The translations under genes were made by a program, and so were the position numbers. From NCBI GenBank assembly GCA_950097015.1, contig CATNEN010000038.1, positions 20,744,001-20,808,000 of the forward strand: a stretch of 64,000 bases of DNA, read 5' to 3'. Below, piece after piece: positions 1 to 10,900 of the stretch (within the stretch, counting starts at the first letter, position 1; each line of letters begins with the position of its first letter). Origin of the DNA: Macrostomum hystrix. Taxonomy: Eukaryota > Platyhelminthes > Macrostomidae. The notes beneath the pieces are model-generated. The model saw nothing but the letters and a program-made list of their open reading frames with translations. It ran no database searches and had not been told where the DNA came from.

Positions 1-398
1 GCCGCAAATGTCTCGACGATCCTCCTCCAGGACAGCGGCAGTTTCCGTGAAGCCTCGGCATTCATCTATGTCAGCGCAGGTACCGTCGCTGGAGGCTTTA
101 AAGCCCTTAGAGCATCCAGACGCGTCACTAGAGTAGCCAGAATCTGCGAATGCTGTCGTGAAATTAGTGCAGCAGAATTATTATCAGTAATGAATTTGAT
201 TTGCAATCGATCAACTATTTTACCTGTACTAGCCATCTTGCTGCCGCTAGGACTGTGGCTCTCAATGGTGCGAGTCGTGTATTCTGTCGTTTCCAGCGAA
301 CTGTTGCCGATTACCAGTAAAGCGTCAGTTTTCTGAACTTCAACGAGGCACAGAGCGCCTATCAGCAATAATTGCATGAAAATCAATTTACTGTTCAT
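1..398 (-). CDS. Secreted EGF-like domain protein, 5' part
   Basis: The gene starts at an ATG at 398 and runs off the left edge. Residues 1-26 form a clear signal peptide: charged start, then a hydrophobic stretch with MQLLLIGALCLVE. The first reading frame would stop at 66, but a GT at 223 and a pyrimidine-backed AG at 144 define an 80-bp phase-1 intron. Splicing enters a frame reading GCSKGFKASSDGTCADIDEC, which is the end of one EGF repeat and the start of a calcium-binding EGF (DIDEC). The exons are therefore 224-398 and <1-143. The protein is secreted or the ectodomain of a receptor. Calcium-binding EGF repeats occur in fibrillin-like, Notch-like and many other proteins, so the family cannot be named from this fragment. 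Confidence 0.6.
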
Positions 399-1130
399 TT
401 CTGGCTTGCGTTATTGTGGCTCTACAAGTCTACTGTGCCCGATGTCTTCTTAGAAACTTGTGCTAAGTCAGCGCAATTTATGACCACGTTGCCAAGGTCA
501 AGTTTAGATATTTTAAATAAAAATGCCTCTCTTATCTGGCTCTGTTTGTATTTGTTTACATTTGAGAGACAACGCAGGTCAGGTTGTTATAAGTGTCGCA
601 TTGAAAGTCACTTCATCTTCTGGTCTGTTAGACCAATTAAATCAAAGCTTTGAAACTGGTAAAAGATTATGTGCAGAAAATGTGTTCGCGCGAAAAATGT
701 AACTTCTAACTGCATTTTTGCAAATGAATACATCAAATCTTAAATTTAGAAAGTGTTCTTGCTGTCAGAGAAATTAAATTAGCTATTGTAGATAAACTTT
801 GTATTTGTTGTAAATTGACTTATTCAGTATCTTTAACATTCAAGTTTAAATAATCGTTTAAATAATCAATTTCGGAAGATTTTCGATAAAAATATGACTA
901 CGCATTGTGCTGACAGAGTCTACTAATCTATTTAGACAGAGTTCATTTCGAAATAAAATTCGTATTTTTGATCAACACGCTTGGTGGCAATGCCCGATGC
1001 GGCTTTGTAACTCACGACGTTAACATTGAAACTGCCGCTGAAAGTCAAAATAGTGATCAGGCATTAGAAAATTGGGCTAAGATTATGATAGAAACGTGAA
1101 AAGGTTCATTGGGCAGATTATTGACCACAG
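399..1130. other. Intergenic, no gene seen
   Basis: AT-rich upstream flank of the EGF gene. An open frame on the + strand at 372-653 has no recognisable domain and overlaps the first exon of the minus-strand gene. I see no repeat or RNA gene here. Confidence 0.5.
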
Positions 1131-1134
1131 GTTA

Positions 1135-1245
1135 GATCAGCCAAGGACCTCCTACCAAGAGGTTGGTTCGTTGGGTGTGCATTTGGTTGGATGTGGCGCC
1201 CCCCAGTCCATGGACTGAGCCATGACTGTGCACAACAGAATCAAG
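1135..1245 (+). mobile_element. 3' fragment of tRNA-derived SINE family 2
   Basis: Contains the family signature CCCAGTCCATGGACTG preceded by a GGCGCC-type stretch, as in the full-length copy at 38605-38895. The tRNA-like head is missing, so the copy is 5' truncated. Confidence 0.5.
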
Positions 1246-1289
1246 ATTTTTCTATATGGATTTTATAATTCGAGCTCTATATGTCTCAG

Positions 1290-1375
1290 CGGTGCTAAGT
1301 ATAGAATAATACCCCCTGATTTCGTTTCGCCATAGGCAACGATTTCAGGGGGGGTATTATACTCGTAGTATTTAA
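1290..1375. repeat. Fold-back hairpin
   Basis: Two arms of about 25 bp are near-perfect inverted copies. The left arm carries AATACCCCCTGATTTCG and the right arm its complement with two extra Gs, separated by a short loop around 1337. It resembles the hairpins at 1455-1560 and 10901-11010. Confidence 0.5.
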
Positions 1376-1454
1376 TCCTAAAGCCTGGCCCGGCTCACGA
1401 GATTGCACTACTAAAACTGTTTACAACAACTGCAACCATAGACTACATGTTCAA

Positions 1455-1760
1455 TAGATTATATACTTATTTGGCCGATAGAGTGACCGAGGCTGCATTT
1501 ATTGGCCGAGGCGAAGCCGAGGCCATAGAAATGCAGCCCGAGGTCACTCTTGAGGCCCAAATTAAATGAGCCCATAGTGGTAATACTCTATTTATCCCTC
1601 GCTTGGCTGAGGGCGCCAAAGTCTGTAGTCTATGGTAAAAACTGGCCGGGCCAGATAAATGAATCTTGCTTTCGTATTGGCGGAGCCATTTATTTGGCCG
1701 GGCCAGATAAATGAATCTTGCTTTCCTATTGGCGGAGCCATTTATTTGGCCCGGCCCAAG
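1455..1760. repeat. Fold-back hairpin followed by a direct duplication
   Basis: At about 1475-1555 two arms of about 33 bp, containing GAGGCTGCATTT and its complement, meet at an apex reading GGC-GAA-GCC. Downstream, about 56 bp beginning GGCCGGGCCAGATAAATG is repeated twice in tandem (about 1640-1755), and each unit is itself partly palindromic. The open frame at 1467-1805 is a by-product of this structure and not a gene. Confidence 0.55.
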
Positions 1761-2011
1761 TGCGGATAAATCGATAGTACGAGTACTAGAATACTGAAGG
1801 ATCAATTGCGATTATTGCAATCGTAAGTCATGAAAGCACAATACCAGTACCACTCACTAATAGCCGCCAGCTCCGCACTGTGTGAAGACGCACAAGTCGA
1901 AGTTGCTCGTCACGTTCACTTTGTTGAGCTCTCTAGCTCTTTCGTCACTGGAGTTGAGACATTTCAGTACTTTTATTGCTAGCACTATTTTCGCTAATAC
2001 TAGACGATTAA

Positions 2012-2325
2012 TTTGCAGGAGGGCTGTGGACGTTGGAAAAGGATAATTTGACACCAGAACCGCAGCCGGCGAGGAGGCAATTCTGCACATTCCGCTGACC
2101 CCTGAGCACGTACACGCACACCGATACTGTACGCAGGCACACACTCACACATGTGTGTACATATGCCCTGACTTTCAGGCACTTTCAGGCAGTGTAAAGT
2201 CTCACTGTGCCTTGGAGGTTGGCCCACAAGGGTGTGAACTGCACTACAAGTCCTCCAGCCTTTTATCCGTGGCTGTGCCCAAAACAAATGTGGCCTCGGC
2301 GCGTTGTCCGCTATGCCACTCACCC
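2012..2325 (-). mobile_element. tRNA-derived SINE family 1, diverged and 5' truncated
   Basis: On the minus strand this matches the body of the full copy at 31257-31637: the stretch with CAGGGCA(G/T)ATGTACACAC, the cytosine-rich middle and the GGAGGGCTG end. The tRNA head is lost near 2325. It overlaps several meaningless short open frames. Confidence 0.7.
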
Positions 2326-2388
2326 AAATGTAACTCCCCGTTGTTTAAGAATGCTCAAATTGCCTAAATCTGACGATATCTGATGGAC

Positions 2389-2712
2389 TTACTCATTCTC
2401 AATATTGATGATTTCGCTGTACTTGGCGCTGCAGTCTTCAATCAGTTCGTGGTAGTTCAGCGTCTTGTTCTTAAATAGGCGCACCATTTCCTCATTGTTA
2501 AATCGACGAGGTGGAAAGACTTTGCCAACACATTCCAGGTAGACCAGGTAGCACTTGCTGAAGCATTCCTCTGTCCAATACTTGGTAACCCCTACCCGAG
2601 AGTGATGCTCCTCGCCCTCTTCGTCCTGAGCTATTGCCGGTGTCGTCACAAAGAATAGTAGAAGCAGCAACATTTGTAGAAAAAGCACGAGCTTTTTTAA
2701 CGACGAAACCAT
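2389..2712 (-). CDS. Small secreted protein with four cysteines
   Basis: A 107-aa single-exon frame from an ATG at 2712 to a TAA at 2389. Residues 1-29 are a strong signal peptide, a run of Leu and Phe ending TTPAIAQ. The mature part starts acidic (DEEGEEHH). It then has a cluster CFSKCYLVYLEC (C-x3-C-x6-C) and a fourth Cys near the C-terminus (EDCSAKY), enough for two disulfides. I do not recognise the family. The signal peptide and Cys spacing suggest an extracellular or venom/gland-type peptide or a small carrier; that is inference. An overlapping frame at 2498-2866 lacks these features. Confidence 0.6.
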   Translation of the reverse strand: MVSSLKKLVLFLQMLLLLLFFVTTPAIAQDEEGEEHHSRVGVTKYWTEECFSKCYLVYLECVGKVFPPRRFNNEEMVRLFKNKTLNYHELIEDCSAKYSEIINIENE

Positions 2713-3506
2713 TTTTCCAACTGATTTCAGGTAGAAAATGTATACTGAAACGGTGGCAGTGAAGAAGAGTGGCTAAGAGGTCGTTTTGACAAAGCGAGTC
2801 GGCTCCTCTTCGTTTGCTACTCAAAAAGCAGCCTGCAATGCGCTTTCTCCTTATCTTGTTGAGCAAATGATTGACCCTAGAAATCTAGTCCGCAGAGCTT
2901 GTGAGCAGTGGTAAATTGTTTGTACAAGTTTTCTCTCTTTAATTCAATGTACTTGTCTCACATTGAGATAACCAATGGTCCTAACTTACCATTTGGTTGG
3001 GTCCACAAATACAGACCACATTACTAAAATATGCTATTATATTCTACTCGTAGAAGTTTTGCAAAACTGCAAACTTTCGCTTTTCTCGCCGTTGTCACTT
3101 GCTCGCTATTGTTGCGGAATAAATTCTATTGGAAGGTGTTGTCACGTGGAAAAATGGGAATAGTTTTTTCTTTAAAATAGTACGCGCAGTTTTAGATTTT
3201 AGCATGTTTAAAGCTAAAACCAATGACAAGAATAGTCTGAATGTATTTAGCTACACTAGACAGCTTGTGAAAAGGATCAGTTTAATTGCCCCTGGAGGCT
3301 TCATTAGTATGACATTCGGTCCGTAAAACCGGAATTGTGACTTTAAAGATAAGAACTGCCGTTGAACCGCTTACAAGCGATGAGTAACGATAATGAAACG
3401 CCTCTCTCAATTTAAATAGTAGAAGATAAGAATTCAAAACAATGTTCAAAAGCGACGCGACCAGTTTTTAGGAACTAGATTTCGTAAGTTATTCACTGGG
3501 CTCGCA
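2713..3506. other. Intergenic between divergent genes
   Basis: About 0.8 kb that should hold the promoters of the minus-strand secreted protein and the plus-strand threonine ammonia-lyase. Two short open frames (2975-3163, 3129-3326) have no domain or signal peptide. I see no clear TATA box. Confidence 0.45.
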
Positions 3507-6500
3507 ATGGCTGAGGCGGACGCATTGTTTGAAGCAGCCCTGGAAAGCTGCACAATGTCTGCAGCCGGAGGCGGCAAGATTCGGTCCTACACCGCTAATA
3601 TCCTTGACGCAGAAATGACTGCGTCCACCATTTCCGGCAGCGCTTCGAACCTCGCGTCGAACCCTGAGGGCGTCGCTAGCTCTGCTCCAGCAAGCAATCT
3701 GCCAGATTCTATCGCCAATGCCGACTCTCCCGCTGACTCTGCTGCCAACAATGCGTTGACAGTCGACGAAGCAGCCACAGAGGAGCTGTTCGATCCTAAT
3801 TGTGATCCGAGTGCGCCGCAGACCATCAGATTTCAGGACGTGAGCGCGGCCGCTTACAAGATTCGCAAGGGCATCATCAGGACGCCTTGCGATGTAAGTT
3901 CAGCCTGCTTATAGACGCAGAAATTGTCAAACACATCACAATTGCATCTGCATCCACATGAATCCATTTAAAACAAATGAGGCTAAAAGTGGGGATAGAA
4001 CCATGCGGGCAGCCATTGCCAGTGAGTCTTCACCTCTTGGCGACATTTTCTAGCCTGCCATGTTAGAAATTCGGGCAATATTTAAAAAGCTCTACTATGA
4101 GTAAGCAAAGTCGTAACAAAAGCGACAAAATCATTCCAACCCATCACAGAAGTCTCACATGTCCCGCCTAACGAACATGGACATCTATCTGAAGAAGGAC
4201 TTTCTACAGTACACTGGCAGCTTCAAAGAGCGGGGCGCCCGGTACACACTGCAGTGCTTATCGAAGGTCTGTATTACTCTGGATTGACATTGCAACTTCC
4301 GCTACTTTATGTCCGTTAGATTTGGACGTTGGAAGTTTGTGTATTTGTATGCGTGCGTGTGCTCAGGGGTATTATATAGCGAAATGGATATAAAAGTTGC
4401 TATTCAGTCAATATTGCGTTGGGTTTTTAGCTGTAGGACTACCAAACCATTTTGCCGCCTGCTTTTATACCTAGAGGCCACCTGAAAAAAATTTTGGCAG
4501 CGCCTGAATGCTAACAGCGTTGAGTGGTGACTGATTGGTTTACAGACTAGGCGATGGTGTACTGAGGTTGAGCTGCGTCTAATATTTTGGCTTGAGCAGT
4601 GAAATTGGAGAAATTCGCGTCAGGGTGTCCATAGTTGCCTTATTTCCACCTGTTGTATCCATTGAAGGTCCAGCAAATCCGTCTAGATAAAGGTAGGTGA
4701 CCACCGAAGACGGAGATGATGCAGGCACATTCGGGTGACATGCTGATAAATTGTGAAGGCCTGGCAAGGCCGCACTGAGGCGCAGTGCTAATATGTGTAT
4801 AGGGGTGTTTGAAATACACTGGCTCCTATGGTAAAAATCAGACCTTCGGCCAGAAACATTGAACATCTCGACGGTCTGAAGAGCTGGCGACTTGATTCTT
4901 TTTTCAGAAGATGCGCAACAAAAAGTTGGTCCGTGTTCTTGAGTTTCGTGTGCTTGCATTGTTCCGTTCAGTTATGCTTGCTTTCAATTATGAAAGCAAC
5001 TATCAGATTGCCTGTATGGTTTTTTTCTACGAAAAATGGACGGCTCGTTTGAGAGGCCAGAATTGTTAGATATAATCGAAACAGTTATCTTTAAATTTAA
5101 GTACGTGTTGTAACTACAAAAAAGCTTGTTTGTGTCTCTATGATCTTTATGACTACCAAGGGGTCGGTAGCAGAGCGGGTAACACGGGTAATCTCCCTAA
5201 GTTCCATTCTGCGAAGAGGCCACATTTAGGCGGGGCGCACCCGCTGAGAGAAGGCTTGGTGGCTTGTCGTGCAATTTCCGCCCTTGAGGGCCAACCTAAG
5301 AGGCACAGTCAGAGTGTACACTGACTGACCATGAGAAAGTCAGGGCAGATGTACACACCTGTGTGTGCGTGTGTGCTCAGGAGTCAGCGAAATGGGTAGA
5401 ATTGTCTCCTCGCTGACTGCGGGTCTAGCGTCACCAAATGATGTTGCATTGCCCGCAGCCATCCAGAGGTTCTATTCTTTGGCGGAGGGGGTGGGTAACG
5501 CTGCTTAGAGCTGATTGGTGCAAGGTTCAGTCGGGAAGAAAGGAGAACAGGAGAGAGCAGAATGACCAGCCAATCGAGCTCAGAGTCTAAGTACATAGAC
5601 TAAGTACATAAGTGCACTCAGTACATGTAACTATATTATCCATTTCTCCGTCTAGGAACAGCGCAAGATGGGCGTTGTCGCCGCATCCGCTGGCAATCAC
5701 GCGCTAGCGTTGGCCTACCACGGCCAGGAGCTCGGAGTCCCTGTTGTGGTTGTCATGCCAACGATGGCGCCACTGATGAAGATCAACGCCTGCATGCAGT
5801 ACGGCGCGCGGGTGATCGTAATGGGCAACGATTTTGGCGAATCGAAGATTGTCGCCATGAGGATAGCCAAGTCTGAGGGTCTGCTCTATGTGAACGGGTG
5901 TGTTTGCAGTATTTGTACTCTTCCTGAACATATTTAATCCCCTCTGCATCTGAATCCATTATTTATCCTTCAGCTACGATCATCCACACATTCTGGCCGG
6001 CCAGGGCACCATCGGCCTGGAGATTGTCGAGCAGATGAGTCAGCAGGTTGATGCCGTTGTTGTACCCGTCGGCGGTGGCGGTCTGATCGCCGGAATCGCT
6101 GTAGCCATCAAGACTATGTCGCCTAATACACTGATTATTGTGAGCTTAGCAAGTAGGGCATCCTATTGGCTGAGCAGACAACACATTTGGGTCTACGCGA
6201 AAATTCGCCCAACGCATCATAGTTTCTAACATTTATTTCTGTCTAACACATAATCCTGTCTAATATTTAATTCTGCCTAAAAAGTAATTCAGTCCAAGAG
6301 GTAACAATGACTAACAGGTAATCTTGTCTTACAGGTAGTTCTGTCTACTATGTAATCCTGTCCAACAGGTAATCCTGTCTAACAGGTGATCCTGTCTATC
6401 AGGTAATCCTGTCTAACAGGTAATCTTGTCTAACCGGCAATCTTGTCTAAAAGGTAATCCTGTCTCACAGGTTATCCTGTCTAACCGGTAATCTTGTCTA

Positions 6501-7980
6501 ACAGGTAATCCTGCCCAACAGGTAGGATCCTGTCTAACAGGTAATCCTGTCTAACAGGTAATCCTGTCCAACATGTAATCCTGTCTAACAGGTAATCCTG
6601 TCCAACAGGTGATCCTGTCTAACAGGTAATCCTGTCTAACAGGTAATCCTGTCTAACAGGTAATCCTGTCCAACAGGTAATCCTGTCTAACAGGTAATCC
6701 TGTCCAACAGGTAATCCTGTCTAACAGGTAATCCTGTCCAACAGGTAATCCTGTCTAACAGTTAATCCAAAACTACGTCAAGCTGATTGGTTCTGTTCTA
6801 AAGGAAATTCTCTCCTTCAAACTAATTTCTAGGGCGCAGAGTCCGAGCGCTGTCCGAGCTTCTCGGAGGCGCTGAAAGCCGGTCAACCGGTGTCAGCAGG
6901 TGTGAAATCCTCTCTGGCTGACGGCCTCTCCGTTCCCAAAGTGGGAAGCAACGCTTTCTATTCCTGCCGGGATCTAATAGACCGCATGGTCACCGTATCC
7001 GAGGAGTACATCGCGCTGGCGATCCTGCGACTTATTGAGCTCGAGAAGATGGTTGTTGAAGGCGCCGGTGCGGTTGGTCTCGCCGCCATTCTTCAGGGTC
7101 TGCTGCTCGAACTGCAGGGCAAAACGTAAGGGCGAACTGGCCCATTTAAAATCAAAATTTGTTTACTATGCTGCCTCATTCCGCTGACCCCTGAGAAGTC
7201 ACAAGCACGCATGCGTACCGTCTAACAGCGCATACTCAAGGACGCGATTGTAACCTCTAAAATTCGCACAAAACATTTTAGCGTTGTGGTGATCCTCTGC
7301 GGCGGCAACATTGACACAACGGTTCTGGGCCGGGTGATCGAACGCGGCCTGGCAGTTGACGGCCGTCTGATTCACTTCGTGACCACGGTGTCAGATCGTC
7401 CCGGTGGCATCGCCGAGCTGAGCGCCACTCTGGCCGGTATGGGCGTCTCCATCAAGGACATATTTCATGAGCGCGCCTGGCTGAAGTCTGACATCTTCAA
7501 GGTCAAAGTCAGGTGAGCATCAAGGGCATTAAGTCGAGTCCACATCACTTGATCTTGAGATGGAGTGAGGTGGTTGGTCTTATGGTCGCACCAGGGACAC
7601 TTGAACTTGAGATGGAGTGAGGTGGTTGGTCTTATGGGCGCACCAGGGACACTTGACCTTGAAATGGAGTGAGGTGGTAGCTTTTGGGGACGCAGCACCA
7701 ACACTTGACCTTGAGATGGAGTGAGGTGGTGGGTCTTGAGAAAGCTGCAGTGACACCTGACCTTGAGATGGAGTGAGGTGGTCGTTCTTAGGAACGCAGC
7801 AGATCTGATTGGTTTGGTTGATGTGATTGCGCATTTACATGATCAAAAGAAAAAGTCGATGCTTTGCTTTGCTTTCAAACTTTGCTTTCAAGGTGTGTTT
7901 GTGAAGTTCGCGACAAAGAGCACGGCGAGGAGCTTCTGGCGAAGCTGCGCGAGAAGTACGGTCACGTGACGGTCGATTGA
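3507..7980 (+). CDS. L-threonine ammonia-lyase (threonine dehydratase) with C-terminal ACT domain
   Basis: PLP enzyme converting threonine (often also serine) to a 2-oxoacid and ammonia. Seven exons: 3507-3893, 4150-4266, 5656-5897, 5974-6139, 6833-7125, 7282-7512 and 7893-7980. All junctions are GT-AG and in phase, giving 507 aa. Fold-type II motifs are present: GSFKERGA with the PLP lysine at about residue 155, SAGNHA at about 179 and the phosphate-binding GGGG at about 282. The C-terminus has an ACT-type regulatory segment ([20 protein letters not shown], about 439-458), as in short catabolic threonine dehydratases. Odd: residues 1-115 form an Ala/Ser-rich, low-complexity extension before the catalytic domain. 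It has no obvious mitochondrial presequence, so location is unclear. Introns 4 and 6 carry minisatellites and intron 2 a SINE. Serine racemase is a relative but usually lacks the ACT domain. Confidence 0.93.
5158..5490 (+). mobile_element. SINE family 1 copy in intron 2 of the threonine ammonia-lyase
   Basis: Near full-length. The head GGGTCGGTAGCAGAGCGGGT corresponds to a tRNA A box, though the B-box region is diverged. It is followed by the shared body through the GATGTACACACCTGTGTG region to the GTCACCAAATGATG end. It is on the same strand as the host gene and more diverged than the copies at 18095 and 31257, hence older. Confidence 0.8.
6236..6772 (+). repeat. 17-bp minisatellite in intron 4
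   Basis: About 30 copies of TAATCCTGTCTAACAGG. The edges are degenerate and the core (6530-6765) is nearly uniform. Each unit is a small palindrome (CCTGT-CTA-ACAGG), and each carries ACAGGTAAT, which looks like a 5' splice site. Confidence 0.92.
7548..7807 (+). repeat. 52-bp tandem repeat in intron 6
   Basis: Five units of 52 bp beginning at about 7548, 7600, 7652, 7704 and 7756. Each carries GAGATGGAGTGAGGTGGT, and the second half of the unit diverges. Confidence 0.88.
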
Positions 7981-8061
7981 AGCACTGCAGAACAAAATAC
8001 GAACTTTAACTGACTTAGTCTAACAAAACATTTATTAGCGCACTTAAAGCTAGATATAAAC

Positions 8062-8067
8062 AATAAA
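8062..8067 (+). other. Poly(A) signal of the threonine ammonia-lyase
   Basis: AATAAA, part of AATAAATAAATAAAA, lies about 80 bp after the TGA stop, a usual distance for a short 3' UTR. Confidence 0.6.
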
Positions 8068-8389
8068 TAAATAAAATCCGAAAGGTATCCGTTTCTAATG
8101 CACCACCATTTGGTGACAGTCGGCCCGAAGACAAGTATGCTCTTTCCGCTGAATCCTGAGCACGTACTCACACTTGTGTGCTCAGGTACGAGTACATCTG
8201 TCGCGAATTTTTCATTGTCACGCAAATCGAAATCGTTAATTTACTTTAATTTACACAGAAACAATCAAAGTAAACTTGGCTCACATAGCCACGTAAAATG
8301 TGTATTTACTTATTGCAAGTGGTGTAGTATTTGCATTACTCAAAAAGCCAAACCAATCAATAAAATAGATATCGATAAAATTCGATCGA

Positions 8390-8758
8390 TCAGTTTTGAA
8401 TTTGCGACAAGAGCGAGCTGCCAATCCAGCGGAACAGATCTAGCCCCAGTGCAATGATCCAGGGCACCGATGACATCAGCATTGTCAGGAAGATGGAGAA
8501 CAGAACCATGACAAAGTCGTGAGTAGATTTCACGCTCACGTTTCTCGCATACAGGTCAGCCACTCCGATTTCTGACTGCTCATCTGCTGCTCTAGCGGCC
8601 TGGAGAGCTAAAGATTAAAGAATAATTATCATTTGGAGCTTAACAACCAAATTTGACCTTTGATTAGCACAGATTTTAGGAAATAAAATAGACAATATCC
8701 GAATTTACTCACAGCTGCCCAGGAGAAGCAAAACAGCCAAGCAAAATTTGTCCAGCAT
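8390..8758 (-). CDS. Small two-exon membrane or secreted protein, 87 aa
   Basis: Too short to stand out as an open frame, but both splice sites are good. Exon 1 is 8713-8758 (ATG at 8758, donor GTGAGT) and exon 2 is 8390-8607, after a TTTAG acceptor, ending in TGA. The 264-nt CDS encodes a signal peptide (MLDKFCLAVLLLLGSS) and then a short polar segment with one N-glycosylation motif (NVS). A hydrophobic helix of about 20 residues follows (FVMVLFSIFLTMLMSSVPWI). The result resembles a mini type I membrane protein with a short tail. I do not recognise a family. It converges tail-to-tail with the threonine ammonia-lyase, and the two 3' ends are about 320 bp apart. Confidence 0.55.
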
Positions 8759-9265
8759 TTTTTCTATGCTATGTTCACTGCAAATATAATTCAACTATAA
8801 GATTTGCTTTCAAACTGAAAGTAATTTTGAGGCTAAAGTGAACCTTTGAGCAGAGTTTAATATGACAGTTTATCTGCTCAGTTATAAAGGCTAGAATGGA
8901 CTCAATTGATAATGACGTGTGCAGCATTCGCATGCCAGCTATTGGCTTCGGGTTGAGCTAAAAGCTAAAAAAGCAGAAGGACGATCTAAGACAAGACTGC
9001 ATAGATACCGCAGTTTGTACCAGGCTCTCGCGTCTTTTTCATTTCAAGGCCCATTGCTACTAATAAGCGTGCAGGGTGCATGGCTCAATGCATTATAGCG
9101 AGTGAGTGCAAGGCCACGACTCAAACAGACACTATACAAAGAGATGGAGCTCATCTATTACCTAGGGCTTGATTGTGCGTGCGCGTGTACTCAAAATGGG
9201 CCATCTGAGTTAAAACTTTCTACAAAAACGCATTGCAAAAAGCACCGTCGAACCATTCGGCTAAA
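8759..9265. other. Intergenic, no gene seen
   Basis: Upstream flank of the 87-aa minus-strand gene. No conserved coding frame or clear repeat was recognised. Confidence 0.4.
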
Positions 9266-9269
9266 GTCG

Positions 9270-9470
9270 ACACACAGCCAGCGAGCAGGCGATTCTGCCC
9301 ATTCTGTTGGCTCCCAAAGTATAACGATCGACTTTTCCCCAAATCCATGCCGGTGGATACGTACTCAGGCACACACTCATTGCTGGTTTGTACATCTGTC
9401 CTGACTTTCTCATTGTCAAGCGTTGAACACTCTCACTATGCCCTGGAGATTGGCCCTCAACAGTAGAACT
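9270..9470 (-). mobile_element. Diverged SINE family 1 fragments
   Basis: On the minus strand, pieces matching the SINE body are recognisable. They include GGCCAATCTCCAGGGCATAG at the right end, the TGACTTTCTCATTGTC complement region, and CAGCCAGCGAGCAGGCGATT at the left. Internal parts are scrambled, which fits an old copy. Confidence 0.6.
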
Positions 9471-9497
9471 ATTCCAAGGGGTGTTTCAAATACCCAA

Positions 9498-10900
9498 ATT
9501 TTTTCTGTAAACCATGAAAATCCCGAACGCGGCCAAGAATTTTTCTGTAAACCATGAAAATCCCGAACGCGGCCAAGAATTTTTCTGTAAACCATGAAAA
9601 TCCCGAACGCGGCCAAGAATTTTTCTGTAAACCATGAAAATCCCGAACGCGGCCAAGAATTTTTCTGTAAACCATGAAAATCCCGAACGCGGGCTAGAAT
9701 TTTTCTGTAAACCATGAAAATCCCGAACGCGGCCAAGAATTTTTCTGTAAACCATGAAAATCCCGAACGCGGGCTAGAATTTTTCTGTAAACCATGAAAA
9801 TCCCGAACGCGGGCTAGAATTTTTCTGTAAACCATGAAAATCCCGAACGCGGCCAAGAATTTTTCTGTAAACCATGAAAATCCCGAACGCGGGCTAGAAT
9901 TTTTCTGTAAACCATGAAAATCCCGAACACGGCCAAGAATTTTTCTGTAAACCATGAAAATCCCGAACACGGCCAAGAATTTTTCTGTAAACCATGAAAA
10001 TCCCGAACACGGCCAAGAATTTTTCTGTAAACCATGAAAATCCCGAACACGGCCAAGAATTTTTCTGTAAACCATGAAAATCCCGAACACGGCCAAGAAT
10101 TTTTCTGTAAACCATGAAATTCCCGATCGCGGGCTAGAATTTTTCTGTAAACCATGAAAATCCCGAACGCGGCCAAGAATTTTTCTGTAAACCATGAAAA
10201 TCCCGAACACGGCCAAGAATTTTTCTGTAAACCATGAAAATCCCGAACGCGGGCTAGAATTTTTCTGTAAACCATGAAAATCCCGAACGCGGCCAAGAAT
10301 TTTTCTGTAAACCATGAAAATCCCGAACGCGGGCTAGAATTTTTCTGTAAACCATGAAAATCCCGAACGCGGCCAAGAATTTTTCTGTAAACCATGAAAA
10401 TCCCGAACGCGGGCTAGAATTTTTCTGTAAACCATGAAAATCCCGAACGCGGCCAAGAATTTTTCTGTAAACCATGAAAATCCCGAACGCGGGCTAGAAT
10501 TTTTCTGTAAACCATGAAAATCCCGAACGCGGCCTAGAATTTTTCTGTAAACCATGAAAATCCCGAACGCGGCCAAGAATTTTTCTGTAAACCATGAAAA
10601 TCCCGAACGCGGGCTAGAATTTTTCTGTAAACCATGAAAATCCCGAACGCGGGCTAGAATTTTTCTGTAAACCATGAAAATCCCGAACGCGGGCTAGAAT
10701 TTTTCTGTAAACCATGAAAATCCCGAACGCGGGCTAGAATTTTTCTGTAAACCATGAAAATCCCGAACGCGGGCTAGAATTTTTCTGTAAACCATGAAAA
10801 TCCCGAACGCGGGCTAGAATTTTTCTGTAAACCATGAAAATCCCGAACACGGCCAAGAATTTTTCTGTAAACCATGAAAATCCCGAACGCGGGCTAGAAT
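9498..10900. repeat. 40-bp minisatellite, main block
   Basis: About 35 units of exactly 40 bp, each containing TTTTTCTGTAAACCATGAAA and TCCCGAAC. Units differ mainly in the last six bases (GGCCAAG or GGGCTAG type) and in one CGCGG to CACGG change, so the array can be read as a string of three variant types. The long minus-strand open frames rich in HGLQKNS arise only because the array lacks stops in those frames. Confidence 0.97.

Noticed and set aside
9416-10675. Overlapping minus-strand open frames of up to 299 codons with repeated HGLQKNS-type peptides
   Set aside because: They coincide exactly with the 40-bp minisatellite, exist in several frames and have no non-repeat coding context beyond chance flanks.
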